A stretch of DNA of 64,000 nucleotides from Dietzia sp. JS16-p6b. GTDB taxonomy: Bacteria > Actinomycetota > Actinomycetes > Mycobacteriales > Mycobacteriaceae. The position numbers were made by a program, and so were the translations under genes. The DNA is taken from assembly GCF_003052165.1 (NCBI RefSeq), contig NZ_CP024869.1:2142001-2206000 (forward strand), given 5' to 3'. This document shows, one piece after another, positions 35,426 through 44,155 of the stretch. How positions within the stretch are numbered: the stretch's first letter is position 1; each line of letters opens with the position of its first letter. Below the pieces are notes generated by a model, which worked only from the letters and a program-made list of their open reading frames with translations, did not search any database and was not told the origin of the DNA.

Positions 35426-37266
35426 CCGGTCCTCCTCCAGGTGGGTGCTGAGTCGAAGACGTCGGAGACCATCGGTGGCGCGGCGTCGGCACCGGCTGGA
35501 CCCACGCCGGTCACCTCGACGCCGTCGTCGGAGAGCAGCAGAACCGGTCTGACCAACGGGATCCGGAGGGCCTGCTCGGCGACCAGGTCGCCCGCCGTCT
35601 CCAGGTCGGGGCCGCCCGGCGCGTCCCCGAGCCCGAGAGCTCGGTCGAGCTCGGGGACGCACACCCCGGAGACCCCGCTCGCCCTCGCCGGGGCGGAGGT
35701 GCCGATGGTGCGTGACGGGGCACTGGTGGTGGTGGGGGCGGGCGCCCCGGTGGTCGCGGTCGGGTCGAGACGGGATGTCGCGGTGGTGCCGGTGTCGGGT
35801 TCCGGCGGGACGAGGCTGGTGACCGTGGTGAGTGATCTGCTCGGGGCGGTGCGGCCGGTGGTGGCGGGGTTCGCGGGCGCGGTGGGAGCGCAGGCGAACC
35901 GGGACAGCGCCGCGACCTCGGGACGTCCGTCGACCCGTTGCCACCCGACGACGGCGTCCACCAGACCGTGCGGGAGCGCGTCCCCGTACAGTGCGACCGC
36001 GTCGAGCTCCCAGACGCGGGCCCCGATACCTGCCCCGCGGAGCTGATCCGCGAGCGTGAACGCGGCGGTGAGCGCCCTGTCGTCCTCCGCCTCGACCCCG
36101 AGCGTCACGCTCAGCGGTTCCCCGTCACGCTCCCATCGGGGTCCCGTACGGGTGAACCCGGCGTCACCGAGCGCACGCTCCACGCCACCGGTGTCGGCGG
36201 TCGCGGTGGCGGCGGCCCCCGGCGGGAACGGGTACGACGTGACGCCCGGGTCGGACTGCCCGGTGACGACCCGACCGACCACTTCGGGGTCGACCGCCGC
36301 CGCGAGGCCGCGCCGGACCGCCGGGTCGCGTACCGCCGGGGCGACGGTGTTGAAGCCCAACTCGAGCTGGGCCGAGGCGTCCACGGTCACAGAGCGGATC
36401 CCGGGGACGGTGGCCGAGACGTCTGAGGCCAACGGGGTGGCCGCGACCATCGCGAGCGATCCCGGCCCACCGCGCAACGCCGCACCGAGTTGGCCGGCCC
36501 CGGTCGCCCGCCGGACGAGGATCTGATCGAGCTCCGGTGCCCGAGCCCAGTACCGGTCGTTGCGGACGAACTCGATCTCGCCGCGGCCGATGTCGGCGAC
36601 ACGGATCATGTACGGCCCCGCGCTCATCGCGGGAAGTCGGGCCATCGCGCCCTGGAATCCGTCCGGGGCGTCCTTGAGGATGTGCCCGGGCAACAGGTCG
36701 GCGAACAGGGTCTGCCAGTCCTCCGGCGGGGAGTCGAAGACCACGTCCACGACCTTGCCTCCGGCACCCGACCGGACCTCCACGATCTGCTCATAGCCGG
36801 CGGGATCGACGACCCCGGGCTGGGTGGTCATCTGTCGCCAGAGGTATTCGAAGTCCTCCGCCGCGACCGGCACACCATCGGTCCACTGGGCCTGGGGATC
36901 GATGGTGTACCGGATGGTCCGCGGATCTGCCGGCCGGGGCTCCGCGGACACCAGGAGGTCGCGGTTGAGCACCGGGTGCCCATCCGGACCGGGGACGAAG
37001 GCGCTGGGCAGCAGTAAGGAGGCCACCAGATCCGTGTCGACCCCCTGGTCGGCCAGCAGATGTGGGTTGAATCCCGGGTCGACGCGGTCGAGAGCCAGCA
37101 GGACTCCGCCACTCGACAGGCTGACGGTCTCCCCGTCGACACCGTCCTCCCCCACCACGGTGGGAGGGGGCGGGTCCGCCACGCACCCCGCGAGGACGAC
37201 GATGGAGAGCACGCTGGCCAGCACGGCGGTACCGCGCCGACGGCCCGACGCCCCCTTCATCGCCAC
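35422..37266 (-). CDS. lpqW: Solute-binding-type lipoprotein (LpqW-like)
   Basis: This 614-residue lipoprotein of the peptide-binding SBP_bac_5 fold corresponds by position (between mshB and typA) to LpqW (Rv1166), which guides phosphatidylinositol mannoside/lipoarabinomannan synthesis in mycobacteria rather than transporting peptides. A signal with lipobox SIVVLAGC lies near residue 28. The peptide-binding core (ADPRTIRYTIDPQAQWTDGVPVAAEDFEYLWRQM ... FNTVAPAVRDPAVRRGLAAAVD) is interrupted near the C-terminus by a Thr/Ser/Pro/Ala segment (about 460-535) between two Cys residues (459 and 536). GTG at 37266 has GAGGG 5 nt upstream; ATG 37260 is the alternative. It is coupled to mshB. Confidence 0.83.
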   Translation of the reverse strand: MAMKGASGRRRGTAVLASVLSIVVLAGCVADPPPPTVVGEDGVDGETVSLSSGGVLLALDRVDPGFNPHLLADQGVDTDLVASLLLPSAFVPGPDGHPVLNRDLLVSAEPRPADPRTIRYTIDPQAQWTDGVPVAAEDFEYLWRQMTTQPGVVDPAGYEQIVEVRSGAGGKVVDVVFDSPPEDWQTLFADLLPGHILKDAPDGFQGAMARLPAMSAGPYMIRVADIGRGEIEFVRNDRYWARAPELDQILVRRATGAGQLGAALRGGPGSLAMVAATPLASDVSATVPGIRSVTVDASAQLELGFNTVAPAVRDPAVRRGLAAAVDPEVVGRVVTGQSDPGVTSYPFPPGAAATATADTGGVERALGDAGFTRTGPRWERDGEPLSVTLGVEAEDDRALTAAFTLADQLRGAGIGARVWELDAVALYGDALPHGLVDAVVGWQRVDGRPEVAALSRFACAPTAPANPATTGRTAPSRSLTTVTSLVPPEPDTGTTATSRLDPTATTGAPAPTTTSAPSRTIGTSAPARASGVSGVCVPELDRALGLGDAPGGPDLETAGDLVAEQALRIPLVRPVLLLSDDGVEVTGVGPAGADAAPPMVSDVFDSAPTWRRTG

Positions 37267-37277
37267 CGGGGCCCTCG

Positions 37278-39200
37278 TCAGCTGACCGACTGCTGCTCGC
37301 GGGACTTGGACCTGCTACGGGCCTTGGCCCGCTCGTTGGCGGTGAGCAGCACCTTGCGCACGCGGACGGCGTCCGGTCCGACCTCCACACACTCGTCGCC
37401 GGCGCAGAACTCCATGGCCTCCTCCAGCGAGAGGTTGCGGTGCTTGGACAACGTCTCGGTCGCGTCGGAGGACGCCGCACGCATGTTGGTGAGCTTCTTC
37501 TCCTTGGTGATGTTGACGTCCATGTCCTCGGAGCGCGGGTTCTCGCCCACGACGACCCCTTCGTAGACCTCGGAACCGGGTTCGATGAAGAAGTCGCCGC
37601 GATCGGCCAGACCCAGCAGGGCGAACGCGGTGGCCTTGCCGGCGCGGTCCGCCACGAGGGAGCCGGTGTGCCGCGAGCGGATCTCCCCGACCCAGGGCTC
37701 GTACCCGGCCGACACGGAGTTGGCGATGCCGGCTCCCCGCGTCTCGGTCATGAAGGTCGTGCGGAAGCCGATGAGACCCCTGGCCGGGACGGTGAACTCC
37801 ATCCGGACCCATCCGGTGCCGTGGTTGCTCATCTGCTCCATGCGACCCTTGCGGGCGGCCATGAGCTGGGTGACCGCACCGAGGTACTCCTCCGGCACGT
37901 CGATGGTCATGTGCTCCATCGGCTCGTGGACCTTGCCGTCGATCCGGCGGGTGACCACCTGGGGCTTGCCGACGGTGAGCTCGAAGCCCTCGCGGCGCAT
38001 GGTCTCGACGAGGATGGACAGCGCCATCTCACCGCGGCCCTGCACCTCCCAGTCGTCGGGACGCTCGGTGTCGATGACCTTGAGCGAGACGTTGCCCACC
38101 AGTTCCTGGTCGAGCCGCGCCTTGACCATCCGCGCCGTGAGTTTCGTGCCGCCGTTCCGTCCGGCGAGCGGCGAGGTGTTGACGCCGATGGTCATCGAGA
38201 TAGCCGGTTCGTCGACCGTGATCTTGGGGAGCGCTACCGGGTTCTCCGGATCGGCGAGGGTGTCGCCGATCATGATGTCGCTGATCCCGGCCACCGCCAC
38301 GATGTCTCCGGCCACGGCCTCCTCGGTGGGAACGCGCTCGACGCCTTTGGTCGCCAGCAGCTCCGAGATGCGGACGGACTTCGTCTCCGTCTCGCCGTCG
38401 GCGAGGTGGTGGATCCACGCGACCTGCTGGCCCTTGCGCAGACGCCCGTTGTGGATGCGCACCAGGCCGATCCGGCCGAGGAAGTTGGAGGCGTCCAGGT
38501 TGGTGACGTGGGCCTGGAGCGGCGCGTCGGCGTCGCCGCGGGGGGCGGGGATCACCTCGTAGAGGAGCTTGAAGAAGTCGTCGAGGTTCTCCGCGTCCGG
38601 CTCCTGGCCGTTCGCGGGCTGGGTGGTGGACGCCTTACCCGCGCGACCCGAGGCGAAGACCACGGGGAGTTCGAGTGCGTGCTCCGCGGCGGCCTGGGCG
38701 GCGGGGTCCTCCAGATCCGAGGCCAGGTCGATCAGCAGGTCCTGGGCCTCCTCGACCACCTCGTCGATGCGGGCGTCCGGCCGGTCGGTCTTGTTGACGA
38801 CGATGATGACGGGCAGGGACGCGGCGAGCGCCTTGCGCAACACGAAACGGGTCTGTGGGAGCGGCCCCTCGGAGGAGTCGATGAGCAGGACCACGCCGTC
38901 GACCATGTTCAGGCCACGCTCCACCTCCCCGCCGAAGTCCGCGTGACCGGGGGTGTCGATGATGTTGAGGACCAGGTCCGCGCCGCCCGCCCCCGCGCCC
39001 GGCCGCCGTACGGCGGTGTTCTTCGCGAGGATCGTGATCCCCTTCTCGCGCTCGAGATCCCCCGAGTCCATGACCCTGTCCACGAGCTCCGCGCGTTCGT
39101 CGAACGCTCCGGACTGGCGCAGCATCGCGTCGACGAGTGTCGTCTTGCCATGGTCGACGTGCGCGACGATGGCGACGTTGCGGAACTCGGTCAGGGCCAT
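37278..39200 (-). CDS. typA: TypA/BipA ribosome-binding GTPase
   Basis: This 640-residue translational GTPase (BipA) resembles EF-G and acts in ribosome assembly and stress adaptation. The G motifs are plain: G1 AHVDHGKTT near residue 14, G3 [15 protein letters not shown]4 NKTDRPDAR. Domain II/III and the C-terminal BipA-specific domain follow, including [22 protein letters not shown]. The tail beyond about 610 is basic ([13 protein letters not shown]). ATG at 39200 has GAGGGAGA upstream. The 340-bp region behind it carries a TAATGT promoter box for this gene and a CRP-like site nearer the next gene. Equivalent to Rv1165. Confidence 0.96.
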   Translation of the reverse strand: MALTEFRNVAIVAHVDHGKTTLVDAMLRQSGAFDERAELVDRVMDSGDLEREKGITILAKNTAVRRPGAGAGGADLVLNIIDTPGHADFGGEVERGLNMVDGVVLLIDSSEGPLPQTRFVLRKALAASLPVIIVVNKTDRPDARIDEVVEEAQDLLIDLASDLEDPAAQAAAEHALELPVVFASGRAGKASTTQPANGQEPDAENLDDFFKLLYEVIPAPRGDADAPLQAHVTNLDASNFLGRIGLVRIHNGRLRKGQQVAWIHHLADGETETKSVRISELLATKGVERVPTEEAVAGDIVAVAGISDIMIGDTLADPENPVALPKITVDEPAISMTIGVNTSPLAGRNGGTKLTARMVKARLDQELVGNVSLKVIDTERPDDWEVQGRGEMALSILVETMRREGFELTVGKPQVVTRRIDGKVHEPMEHMTIDVPEEYLGAVTQLMAARKGRMEQMSNHGTGWVRMEFTVPARGLIGFRTTFMTETRGAGIANSVSAGYEPWVGEIRSRHTGSLVADRAGKATAFALLGLADRGDFFIEPGSEVYEGVVVGENPRSEDMDVNITKEKKLTNMRAASSDATETLSKHRNLSLEEAMEFCAGDECVEVGPDAVRVRKVLLTANERAKARSRSKSREQQSVS

Positions 39201-39327
39201 ACGGTGGGTTCTCCCTCAGAGGCTTTCGGCGCCACGGGTGACTGTGCGGTCGCCGGGCGCGTGGTGGGAATCTGCGGGACGTCCGCGTGATTCACAGGCG
39301 CGTCCGTCGGAGCGCGCGTGCGCGTCC

Positions 39328-39333
39328 ACATTA
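39328..39333 (-). promoter_or_regulatory. -10 box for typA
   Basis: Minus-strand TAATGT is close to TATAAT-type -10 sequences and would give a leader of about 120 nt before the typA ATG at 39200. Confidence 0.35.
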
Positions 39334-39392
39334 CCCGTATCGGCCTCCGAGCCGTCATCCCGAGCGCGCGGGGGCCGCACGCACGAGGCTCC

Positions 39393-39408
39393 TGTTATTT
39401 ACATCACA
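39393..39408. promoter_or_regulatory. CRP/GlxR-like binding site
   Basis: TGTTATTTACATCACA matches the TGTGAnnTAnnTCACA consensus of mycobacterial CRP and corynebacterial GlxR at 9 of the 10 specified bases other than the Ns plus both central TA bases; only the first G of TGTGA is changed. It lies in an AT-rich patch 132 bp before the exported-protein start. By-eye match. Confidence 0.6.
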
Positions 39409-39540
39409 AGTATCTTCTGCCACACTGGCCTCAGAAGCCCCAGCAGCAGGGCCTCCGGTATCCACAGCTGTCACCGTTGTGAGAGCATCGAGCCGTCGAT
39501 TGGTCGGCCCGCCGACCGGTCCGTCCGCCTCATCCGAAGA

Positions 39541-40233
39541 ATGGACTCGCCAGTGATCCGCCACTCGCTCAGGAACTCGTTCAGGACCCTCGGTCTCGGT
39601 GCCGCCGCCGCCATGGCGGTGTCGCTCGCCGTCCCGGCCTCCGCGAGCGCCCAGTCACTGGACGAGCTGGGGCGGCCGACCGAGCCGGTCCTGCAGGCCA
39701 TCGAGAACCTCTCCGAGCAGCAGTGGATCCCGGAGGAGACCCGGGGCACCATCGCCCGGTTGGTCGGATTCTTCCGCGGGTCCGGCGAGCCGGGCACCCC
39801 GATCCCCACGAACGGTCCGGTGATCGCCCAGTTCGCCTATCCGACGATCATGCAGAACTGCATCGACGGGGAGCAGACCGCGGTCGGGGCCGCCACCGCC
39901 GTGCCGGGCCCCGCCGGTCTTCCCCTGCCCGGTATCCCGGGCGGTCAGCTCGGCTTCGTCTTCACCGCCCTCGGCACCGAGGGTGTCGCACCGCAGCAGG
40001 TCCAGCCCATGACGGTGGACTGGTTCAACATCACCAACGGTCGACGGGGCACCACGGTGCTCAGCTACAACGGGATCAACGAGGGCGGGCCGGCGACCCT
40101 CAACGGCGTCGCCGACACCGGCCCGGGCCAGGTGCTGATGCTCCTGCAGGGGGGAGTCACAACCACCCTCGCCGGTGGAGGGACCTCCAACTGTGTCTCC
40201 CTGCCGCTGGTGGGTTCCGCGTACGTCCCGTGA
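39541..40233 (+). CDS. Secreted Ala/Pro/Gly-rich protein (Rv1157c/Rv1158c-like)
   Basis: This is a 230-residue exported protein. The signal peptide has a basic start (VIRHSLRNSFRTLG), a hydrophobic core (LGAAAAMAVSLAVPAS) and an ASAQS cleavage site near residue 37. The mature part is rich in Gly/Pro/Thr with VIAQFAYPTIMQNCIDGEQTAVGAATAVPGPAGLPLPGIPG and two Cys residues likely to pair (MQNCIDGE and TSNCVSLP). Secreted proteins of this type sit near typA in mycobacteria (Rv1157c/Rv1158c). ATG 39541 and GTG 39553 are both possible starts; neither has a strong ribosome site. A CRP-like box lies 132 bp upstream. Function unknown. Confidence 0.7.
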   Translation: MDSPVIRHSLRNSFRTLGLGAAAAMAVSLAVPASASAQSLDELGRPTEPVLQAIENLSEQQWIPEETRGTIARLVGFFRGSGEPGTPIPTNGPVIAQFAYPTIMQNCIDGEQTAVGAATAVPGPAGLPLPGIPGGQLGFVFTALGTEGVAPQQVQPMTVDWFNITNGRRGTTVLSYNGINEGGPATLNGVADTGPGQVLMLLQGGVTTTLAGGGTSNCVSLPLVGSAYVP

Positions 40234-40270
40234 CCCCCGCGGCGTGGGGCCCGACCGTCCCCACCCCGTC

Positions 40271-41008
40271 ATGAACGACACGAGCAAGGCCCGTCTCGCC
40301 CTCGCCGGCGACGGGCCTCTCGTCGTTCTCACGGGTGCCGGAATGAGCGCGGAGAGCGGGGTACCCACCTTCCGGGACGCGCAGACCGGATTGTGGGCAC
40401 GCCACGACCCCGCCGCGCTCGCCACACCTGAGGCCTGGGACCGCGACCGGGACGCGGTGTGGGCCTGGTACCGCTGGCGCGAGCACCTCGTCGGTTCCGC
40501 CGAGCCCAATGCCGGCCATCTGGCGATCGCGCGGGCCGCCGGGGGCCGCCGCGTGACCGTGGTGACACAGAACGTCGACGACCTGCACGAACGGGCGGGG
40601 TCCTCCGACGTCCACCATCTCCATGGCAGCCTCTTCGCGCACCGGTGCGACACGTGTGAGACGGCGATCGAGGTGGGGCCCGCGCCGACCGTCCCCGTCG
40701 ACCGGCTCGCCCCGCCGTCGTGCTCCAGGTGTGGGGGGCGGGCGCGACCGGGCGTGGTCTGGTTCGGGGAGATGCTCCCCCGGCGGCCCTGGGACGCCGC
40801 CGTCTCCGCGATCTCCGCCGCATCCGCGGTCCTCGTCGTCGGCACCTCCGGCCTCGTCCACCCCGCCGCGTCGCTCCCCGGCCTCGCCGCGGACCGCGGC
40901 GTGCCGCTGGTCGAGGTGAACCCCGGTCCTCCGGGTTTCCCGCACGAGGCGAGCGTGCACCTACGCGCCACCGCCGCGCAGGCGCTGCCGTCTCTCCTGG
41001 CACCCTGA
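40271..41008 (+). CDS. cobB: Sirtuin (Sir2/CobB-type NAD-dependent deacylase)
   Basis: This 245-residue NAD-dependent protein deacylase removes acetyl or succinyl groups from lysines and makes nicotinamide and O-acyl-ADP-ribose. Motifs are GAGMSAESGVPTFRD (NAD binding), TQNVDDLH and the catalytic LHGSLF, a zinc finger with CDTC ... CSRC, and VVGTSGLVHPAASLP. WYRWRE contains the Tyr-x2-Arg pair that in sirtuin-5 type enzymes binds succinyl/malonyl groups. Equivalent to Rv1151c. ATG at 40271 has no ribosome site; the product begins cleanly there. It lies 37 bp after the exported-protein gene. Confidence 0.92.
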   Translation: MNDTSKARLALAGDGPLVVLTGAGMSAESGVPTFRDAQTGLWARHDPAALATPEAWDRDRDAVWAWYRWREHLVGSAEPNAGHLAIARAAGGRRVTVVTQNVDDLHERAGSSDVHHLHGSLFAHRCDTCETAIEVGPAPTVPVDRLAPPSCSRCGGRARPGVVWFGEMLPRRPWDAAVSAISAASAVLVVGTSGLVHPAASLPGLAADRGVPLVEVNPGPPGFPHEASVHLRATAAQALPSLLAP

Positions 41009-41154
41009 CCGCGGCGTCACATCGCGTGGGCGATGCGACGGGTCGCGAAATCGGCGCGGGATCCTCGCCGCCGCGCTAGCTTTCTCCCTGCGAGGATCGT
41101 CAACATCGCGTTCCCGCCTCCCGTCCCCGGGAGTTCACCACCGGAGGTCAGCTC
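41009..41154 (+). promoter_or_regulatory. Intergenic region with -10 box for aqpZ
   Basis: TAGCTT at 41077-41082 is a plausible -10. About 65 nt of leader follow, with GGAGG 7 nt before the aqpZ ATG. A repeated GCGAGGATC/GGATCCTCGC pair (near 41058-41066 and 41090-41098) forms an inverted repeat across the box, a possible operator. Confidence 0.4.
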
Positions 41155-41955
41155 ATGTCCGACACGTCCCCGAGTACGCCAACCGACACTTCCACCGCCA
41201 CGCCGTCCGGGACGGCCGTGATCGCGGCCGAGATGATAGGCACCTTCTGGCTGGTGCTGGGAGGGTGCGGCACCGCGGTGTTCGCGGCCGTCCAGGTGGC
41301 CACCGCCGACACCGGGGATGTTCCCGTGGGCGTCGGTTATCTCGGAGTCTCCCTGGCCTTCGGCCTGACCGTCCTGACCGGCGTGTACGCGCTCGGCCAC
41401 CTCTCGGGAGGCCACTTCAACCCCGCCGTCACCATCGGCGCGGCGATCGCGGGGCGCCTGCCCTGGTCCAAGGCGCCCGTCTATATCGTCAGCCAGGTCC
41501 TCGGGGGCCTCGTCGCGGGCGCACTGATCCTGGTCGTGGCCTCGGGCAAGGCGGGCTTCGAGGCGACGGGGCACATGGCCGCGAACGGCTACGGGGAGAA
41601 CTCCCCGGACGGATACGGTCTGCTGTCGGCCCTCATCATCGAGGTCGTGCTGACCGCGATCTTCATCTGGGTGATCCTGGGCGCCACGGATCGCCGTGCA
41701 CCTGCCGGATTCGCGCCGCTGGCGATCGGTCTGACGCTGACGCTCATCCACCTCGTCTCGATCTCGATCACCAACACCTCGGTCAACCCGGCCCGCTCCA
41801 CCGCCGTGGCGTTCTTCAACGGCGACGGAGCCGTCGGCCAGCTGTGGCTCTTCTGGGTGGCCCCGATCCTGGGCGCGCTCATCGCCGGCGCCCTGTACGG
41901 CCCGCTGTTCGGCGAGAGGATCAGGAACGCCTCGGGCCCGGCGGCCCGGGTCTGA
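41155..41955 (+). CDS. aqpZ: Aquaporin Z-type water channel
   Basis: This is a 266-residue MIP-family channel with six transmembrane helices and two half-helix loops. Both NPA boxes are present: [12 protein letters not shown] (about residue 88) and [14 protein letters not shown] (about 207). The narrow-pore residues (Phe/His/Arg type; the His in helix 5 region and Arg after the second NPA) indicate a water-selective aquaporin rather than a glycerol facilitator. It starts after a Thr/Pro-rich N-terminal extension. GGAGG lies 7 nt before the ATG. A near-perfect 15-bp hairpin follows the stop. Confidence 0.94.
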   Translation: MSDTSPSTPTDTSTATPSGTAVIAAEMIGTFWLVLGGCGTAVFAAVQVATADTGDVPVGVGYLGVSLAFGLTVLTGVYALGHLSGGHFNPAVTIGAAIAGRLPWSKAPVYIVSQVLGGLVAGALILVVASGKAGFEATGHMAANGYGENSPDGYGLLSALIIEVVLTAIFIWVILGATDRRAPAGFAPLAIGLTLTLIHLVSISITNTSVNPARSTAVAFFNGDGAVGQLWLFWVAPILGALIAGALYGPLFGERIRNASGPAARV

Positions 41956-41985
41956 CCCTATCGATACCTCGACACCGGGACGCCA

Positions 41986-42016
41986 CGGGCCCGCGGGACG
42001 GCGTCCCGCGGGCCCG
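41986..42016. terminator. 15-bp hairpin after aqpZ
   Basis: CGGGCCCGCGGGACG (41986-42000) and its complement (42002-42016) flank a single base, so the top of the stem opens into a small loop. It lies between convergent aqpZ and the coiled-coil gene. Confidence 0.65.
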
Positions 42017-42040
42017 GTCTCCGCTCAAGACCGTGAGACG

Positions 42041-42703
42041 TCAGCGCCCCCGGTCGTCTCGACCGGTCCGCCCGGTCATCTTGTCCACGATCCCCGGCTC
42101 GTTCTCCGGGTGGGCGGCCGGATCCACGTCCTGCGGGTGACGCCCGGCCGGGCCCTCGTCGAGGCCGTGGAGGTCCTCGGCCCGGGAGTGCCTACCAGGG
42201 GTGTCGGAGTCGGCGGCCCCGGTCGGCGTGGCGACCCCGAGGCCGTCGGTCCGGCCCACGGTTCGGGCATCTGTCCGCGCACCGGTCCGACTGTCGTGCT
42301 GCCCGACGGGGTCGCGGTCGACGGCCCGGTCCGGGCCGGCGTCACGGCCCGGCGCGTCGGCGCGGTGCTTGGGGTCGAGCTTGTCAGCGTGCTCCTCCAT
42401 GCGCCGCACGTCCTGACGCTGCTCGTCGAGCACGGAACGATGCTGCTCGGCCTCCGCGCGAAACCGGTCCGCCTCCGCGGCCTTGGCCTGGGCCTCCTGC
42501 TCCGCCGCGCCCGCGCGATGCTCCTGTTCACGGGCGACGGAGTGTTGGCGTTCGAGCTGCTGCTCCCGCTCGCGCGCGTCCTTCCGCAGTTCTGCAGCCT
42601 CACCCAGCTTCTTGCGACTGCTGTTCTTCGTGGCCACCGCGATGAGCGCGATGACCACGACCAACGCGACCACCCCGATGACGATCCAGATGATGGGGTC
42701 CAT
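42041..42703 (-). CDS. Membrane-anchored coiled-coil protein
   Basis: This is a 220-residue protein with a single N-terminal transmembrane helix (PIIWIVIGVVALVVVIALIAV), a charged helical region rich in Glu, Ala, Gln and Arg (about 30-115; LGEAAELRKDAREREQQLERQHSVAREQEHRAGAAEQEAQ), and a long polar tail rich in Asp, Arg, Gly and His. Such proteins are common in actinobacteria next to stress or envelope genes but have no defined function. ATG at 42703 has GGAGG 5 nt upstream. It is convergent with aqpZ. I do not recognise a named family. Confidence 0.75.
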   Translation of the reverse strand: MDPIIWIVIGVVALVVVIALIAVATKNSSRKKLGEAAELRKDAREREQQLERQHSVAREQEHRAGAAEQEAQAKAAEADRFRAEAEQHRSVLDEQRQDVRRMEEHADKLDPKHRADAPGRDAGPDRAVDRDPVGQHDSRTGARTDARTVGRTDGLGVATPTGAADSDTPGRHSRAEDLHGLDEGPAGRHPQDVDPAAHPENEPGIVDKMTGRTGRDDRGR

Positions 42704-42807
42704 AACAGCCTCCGATTCCAGGGGTCACATTCCACCGGGAACGTAACCCCCCTCCCGAACGCCTGCCACCGGTGGGCGCGCGGGGCGCCGGAGTTGCGGG
42801 GCCCCGG

Positions 42808-44100
42808 TCAGTGCAGAGTCCGCGGCACCAAGCCGACCTCTCGGGCCTCCCGACTCAGACGGTCGCGGTGATCCGGGTGGGCGATCGCGATCAACGCGGC
42901 CGCCCGGGCGGACACCGACCGGCCCCTCAGCGTGGCGATCCCGTACTCGGTGACCACGCTGTCGATGATGTTCTTGTGGGTCGTCACCGGACTGCCGGGG
43001 GTAAGCGAGAGGGTGATGCGGCTGATCCCCCGGGACGTCTGGGACGGGGTGACGATGAACCCGTGGCCACCGGGCGAGAACCTGCAGCCCCTGGCGAAGT
43101 CCGCCTGCCCACCGGCGCCGGACCAGTACCGACCCCCGATGGTCTCCGACGCCGCCTGTCCGTAGAGGTCGACCTCGCTCGTGGCGTTGATCGAGTGGAG
43201 GTTGTGCTCCAGGCCGATCACACGCGGGTCGTTGACGATGTCCACCGGCAGCATGGCGACCGAGGGGTTGTTGTGCAGCCAGTCCATGAGCTTCTGCGAC
43301 CCCACCGCGAAGGTGGTGACGTGTTTGAACGGCCTACCGGTCTTCCGCGAACCGTCGATGACGCCGGCGTCCACGAGGTCCATCACCCCGTCCGACAGAG
43401 CCTCGGTGTGGATGCCCAGGTTCTCGTGCCCCGTGAGACGGGACAGCACGGCGTTGGGGAGCTTGCCGACGCCGAGCTGCAGGCAGGCCCCGTCGGGGAC
43501 CCGCTCGGCGATGACGTCGGCGATCGCGTGCTCGATCTCACCGGGCACCGGCGGGTCGACGGTGATCATCGGCGCGTCGTTCCGGGTCACCCCCACGACC
43601 TGGGAGATGTGGATGTGATTCCGGCCGAATGTCCGCGGCATCCTGGCGTTGACCTCCACGAAGAACGGCACCTGGCCGATGAAGGACGCCACGTAGTCGG
43701 CGTTGGTGCCCATGGAGAAGAACCCGTGTTCGTCGATCTCGGACACCGTGGTGATCGCGAGCCCGGGCGGGCTGAACTCACGCAAGGTCGCGGGGACCTG
43801 GGCGAAGTCGACCGGGACGAGGTCACACGTGCCCTCGTGGAAGTTCTTCCGTGACCCCGGGCCGAGGAAGTAGTCCACATGCCGGAGCCTGCCGGGGTAC
43901 GCACCCTCCATGAACGGAAGTGACTCCCAGGGATCCATGTGGTGGACGGTGACGTTCTCGAGTCTCTCCGCACCCGCGTCGAGGGCGCGCAGCAGGGCCG
44001 GGGGCGCCGCGTTCTGGATCGGCGAGATGATGTGCATCCCCGGCGTGACGTGCTCGAGGACCGCCTCGGGCGGCAGTTCCTCGTAGTGGATGTCCTTCAT
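42808..44100 (-). CDS. Acetyl-CoA hydrolase / 4-hydroxybutyrate CoA-transferase family
   Basis: This is a 430-residue class I CoA transferase of the AcCoA hydrolase-type fold with two similar halves. The catalytic glutamate of this family is in the segment TVSEIDEHGFFSMGTNADY. Other motifs are GFIVTPSQTSRGISRITLSLTPGSPVTTHKNIIDSVVTEYGIATLRGRSV near the C-terminus. Members swap CoA between acetyl-, butyryl-, 4-hydroxybutyryl- or propionyl-CoA; the substrate here is undefined. ATG at 44100 has GGAG 9-15 nt upstream. It shares a strand with the next LLM gene, 55 bp apart, so they may be cotranscribed. Confidence 0.87.
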   Translation of the reverse strand: MKDIHYEELPPEAVLEHVTPGMHIISPIQNAAPPALLRALDAGAERLENVTVHHMDPWESLPFMEGAYPGRLRHVDYFLGPGSRKNFHEGTCDLVPVDFAQVPATLREFSPPGLAITTVSEIDEHGFFSMGTNADYVASFIGQVPFFVEVNARMPRTFGRNHIHISQVVGVTRNDAPMITVDPPVPGEIEHAIADVIAERVPDGACLQLGVGKLPNAVLSRLTGHENLGIHTEALSDGVMDLVDAGVIDGSRKTGRPFKHVTTFAVGSQKLMDWLHNNPSVAMLPVDIVNDPRVIGLEHNLHSINATSEVDLYGQAASETIGGRYWSGAGGQADFARGCRFSPGGHGFIVTPSQTSRGISRITLSLTPGSPVTTHKNIIDSVVTEYGIATLRGRSVSARAAALIAIAHPDHRDRLSREAREVGLVPRTLH

Positions 44101-44155
44101 CGCGGGTCACACTCCGGTCATCGGGGATGGTGTGGGCGTCCGCCCGGGCGGCGGG

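Larger units (their letters stand above)
39201..39540. other. 340-bp intergenic region between typA and the exported-protein gene
   Basis: No gene is apparent. It holds a typA-directed TAATGT box (39328-39333), a CRP/GlxR-like palindrome (39393-39408) in an unusually AT-rich patch, and a TATCTT element (39411-39416) followed by about 125 nt of leader to the ATG at 39541. The leader has small inverted repeats (GCCC...GGGC near 39432-39450) but no recognisable riboswitch. Confidence 0.6.

Noticed and set aside
37440-39290. 616-codon plus-strand frame opposite typA
   Set aside because: No domain is recognisable, and typA is unambiguous on the other strand.
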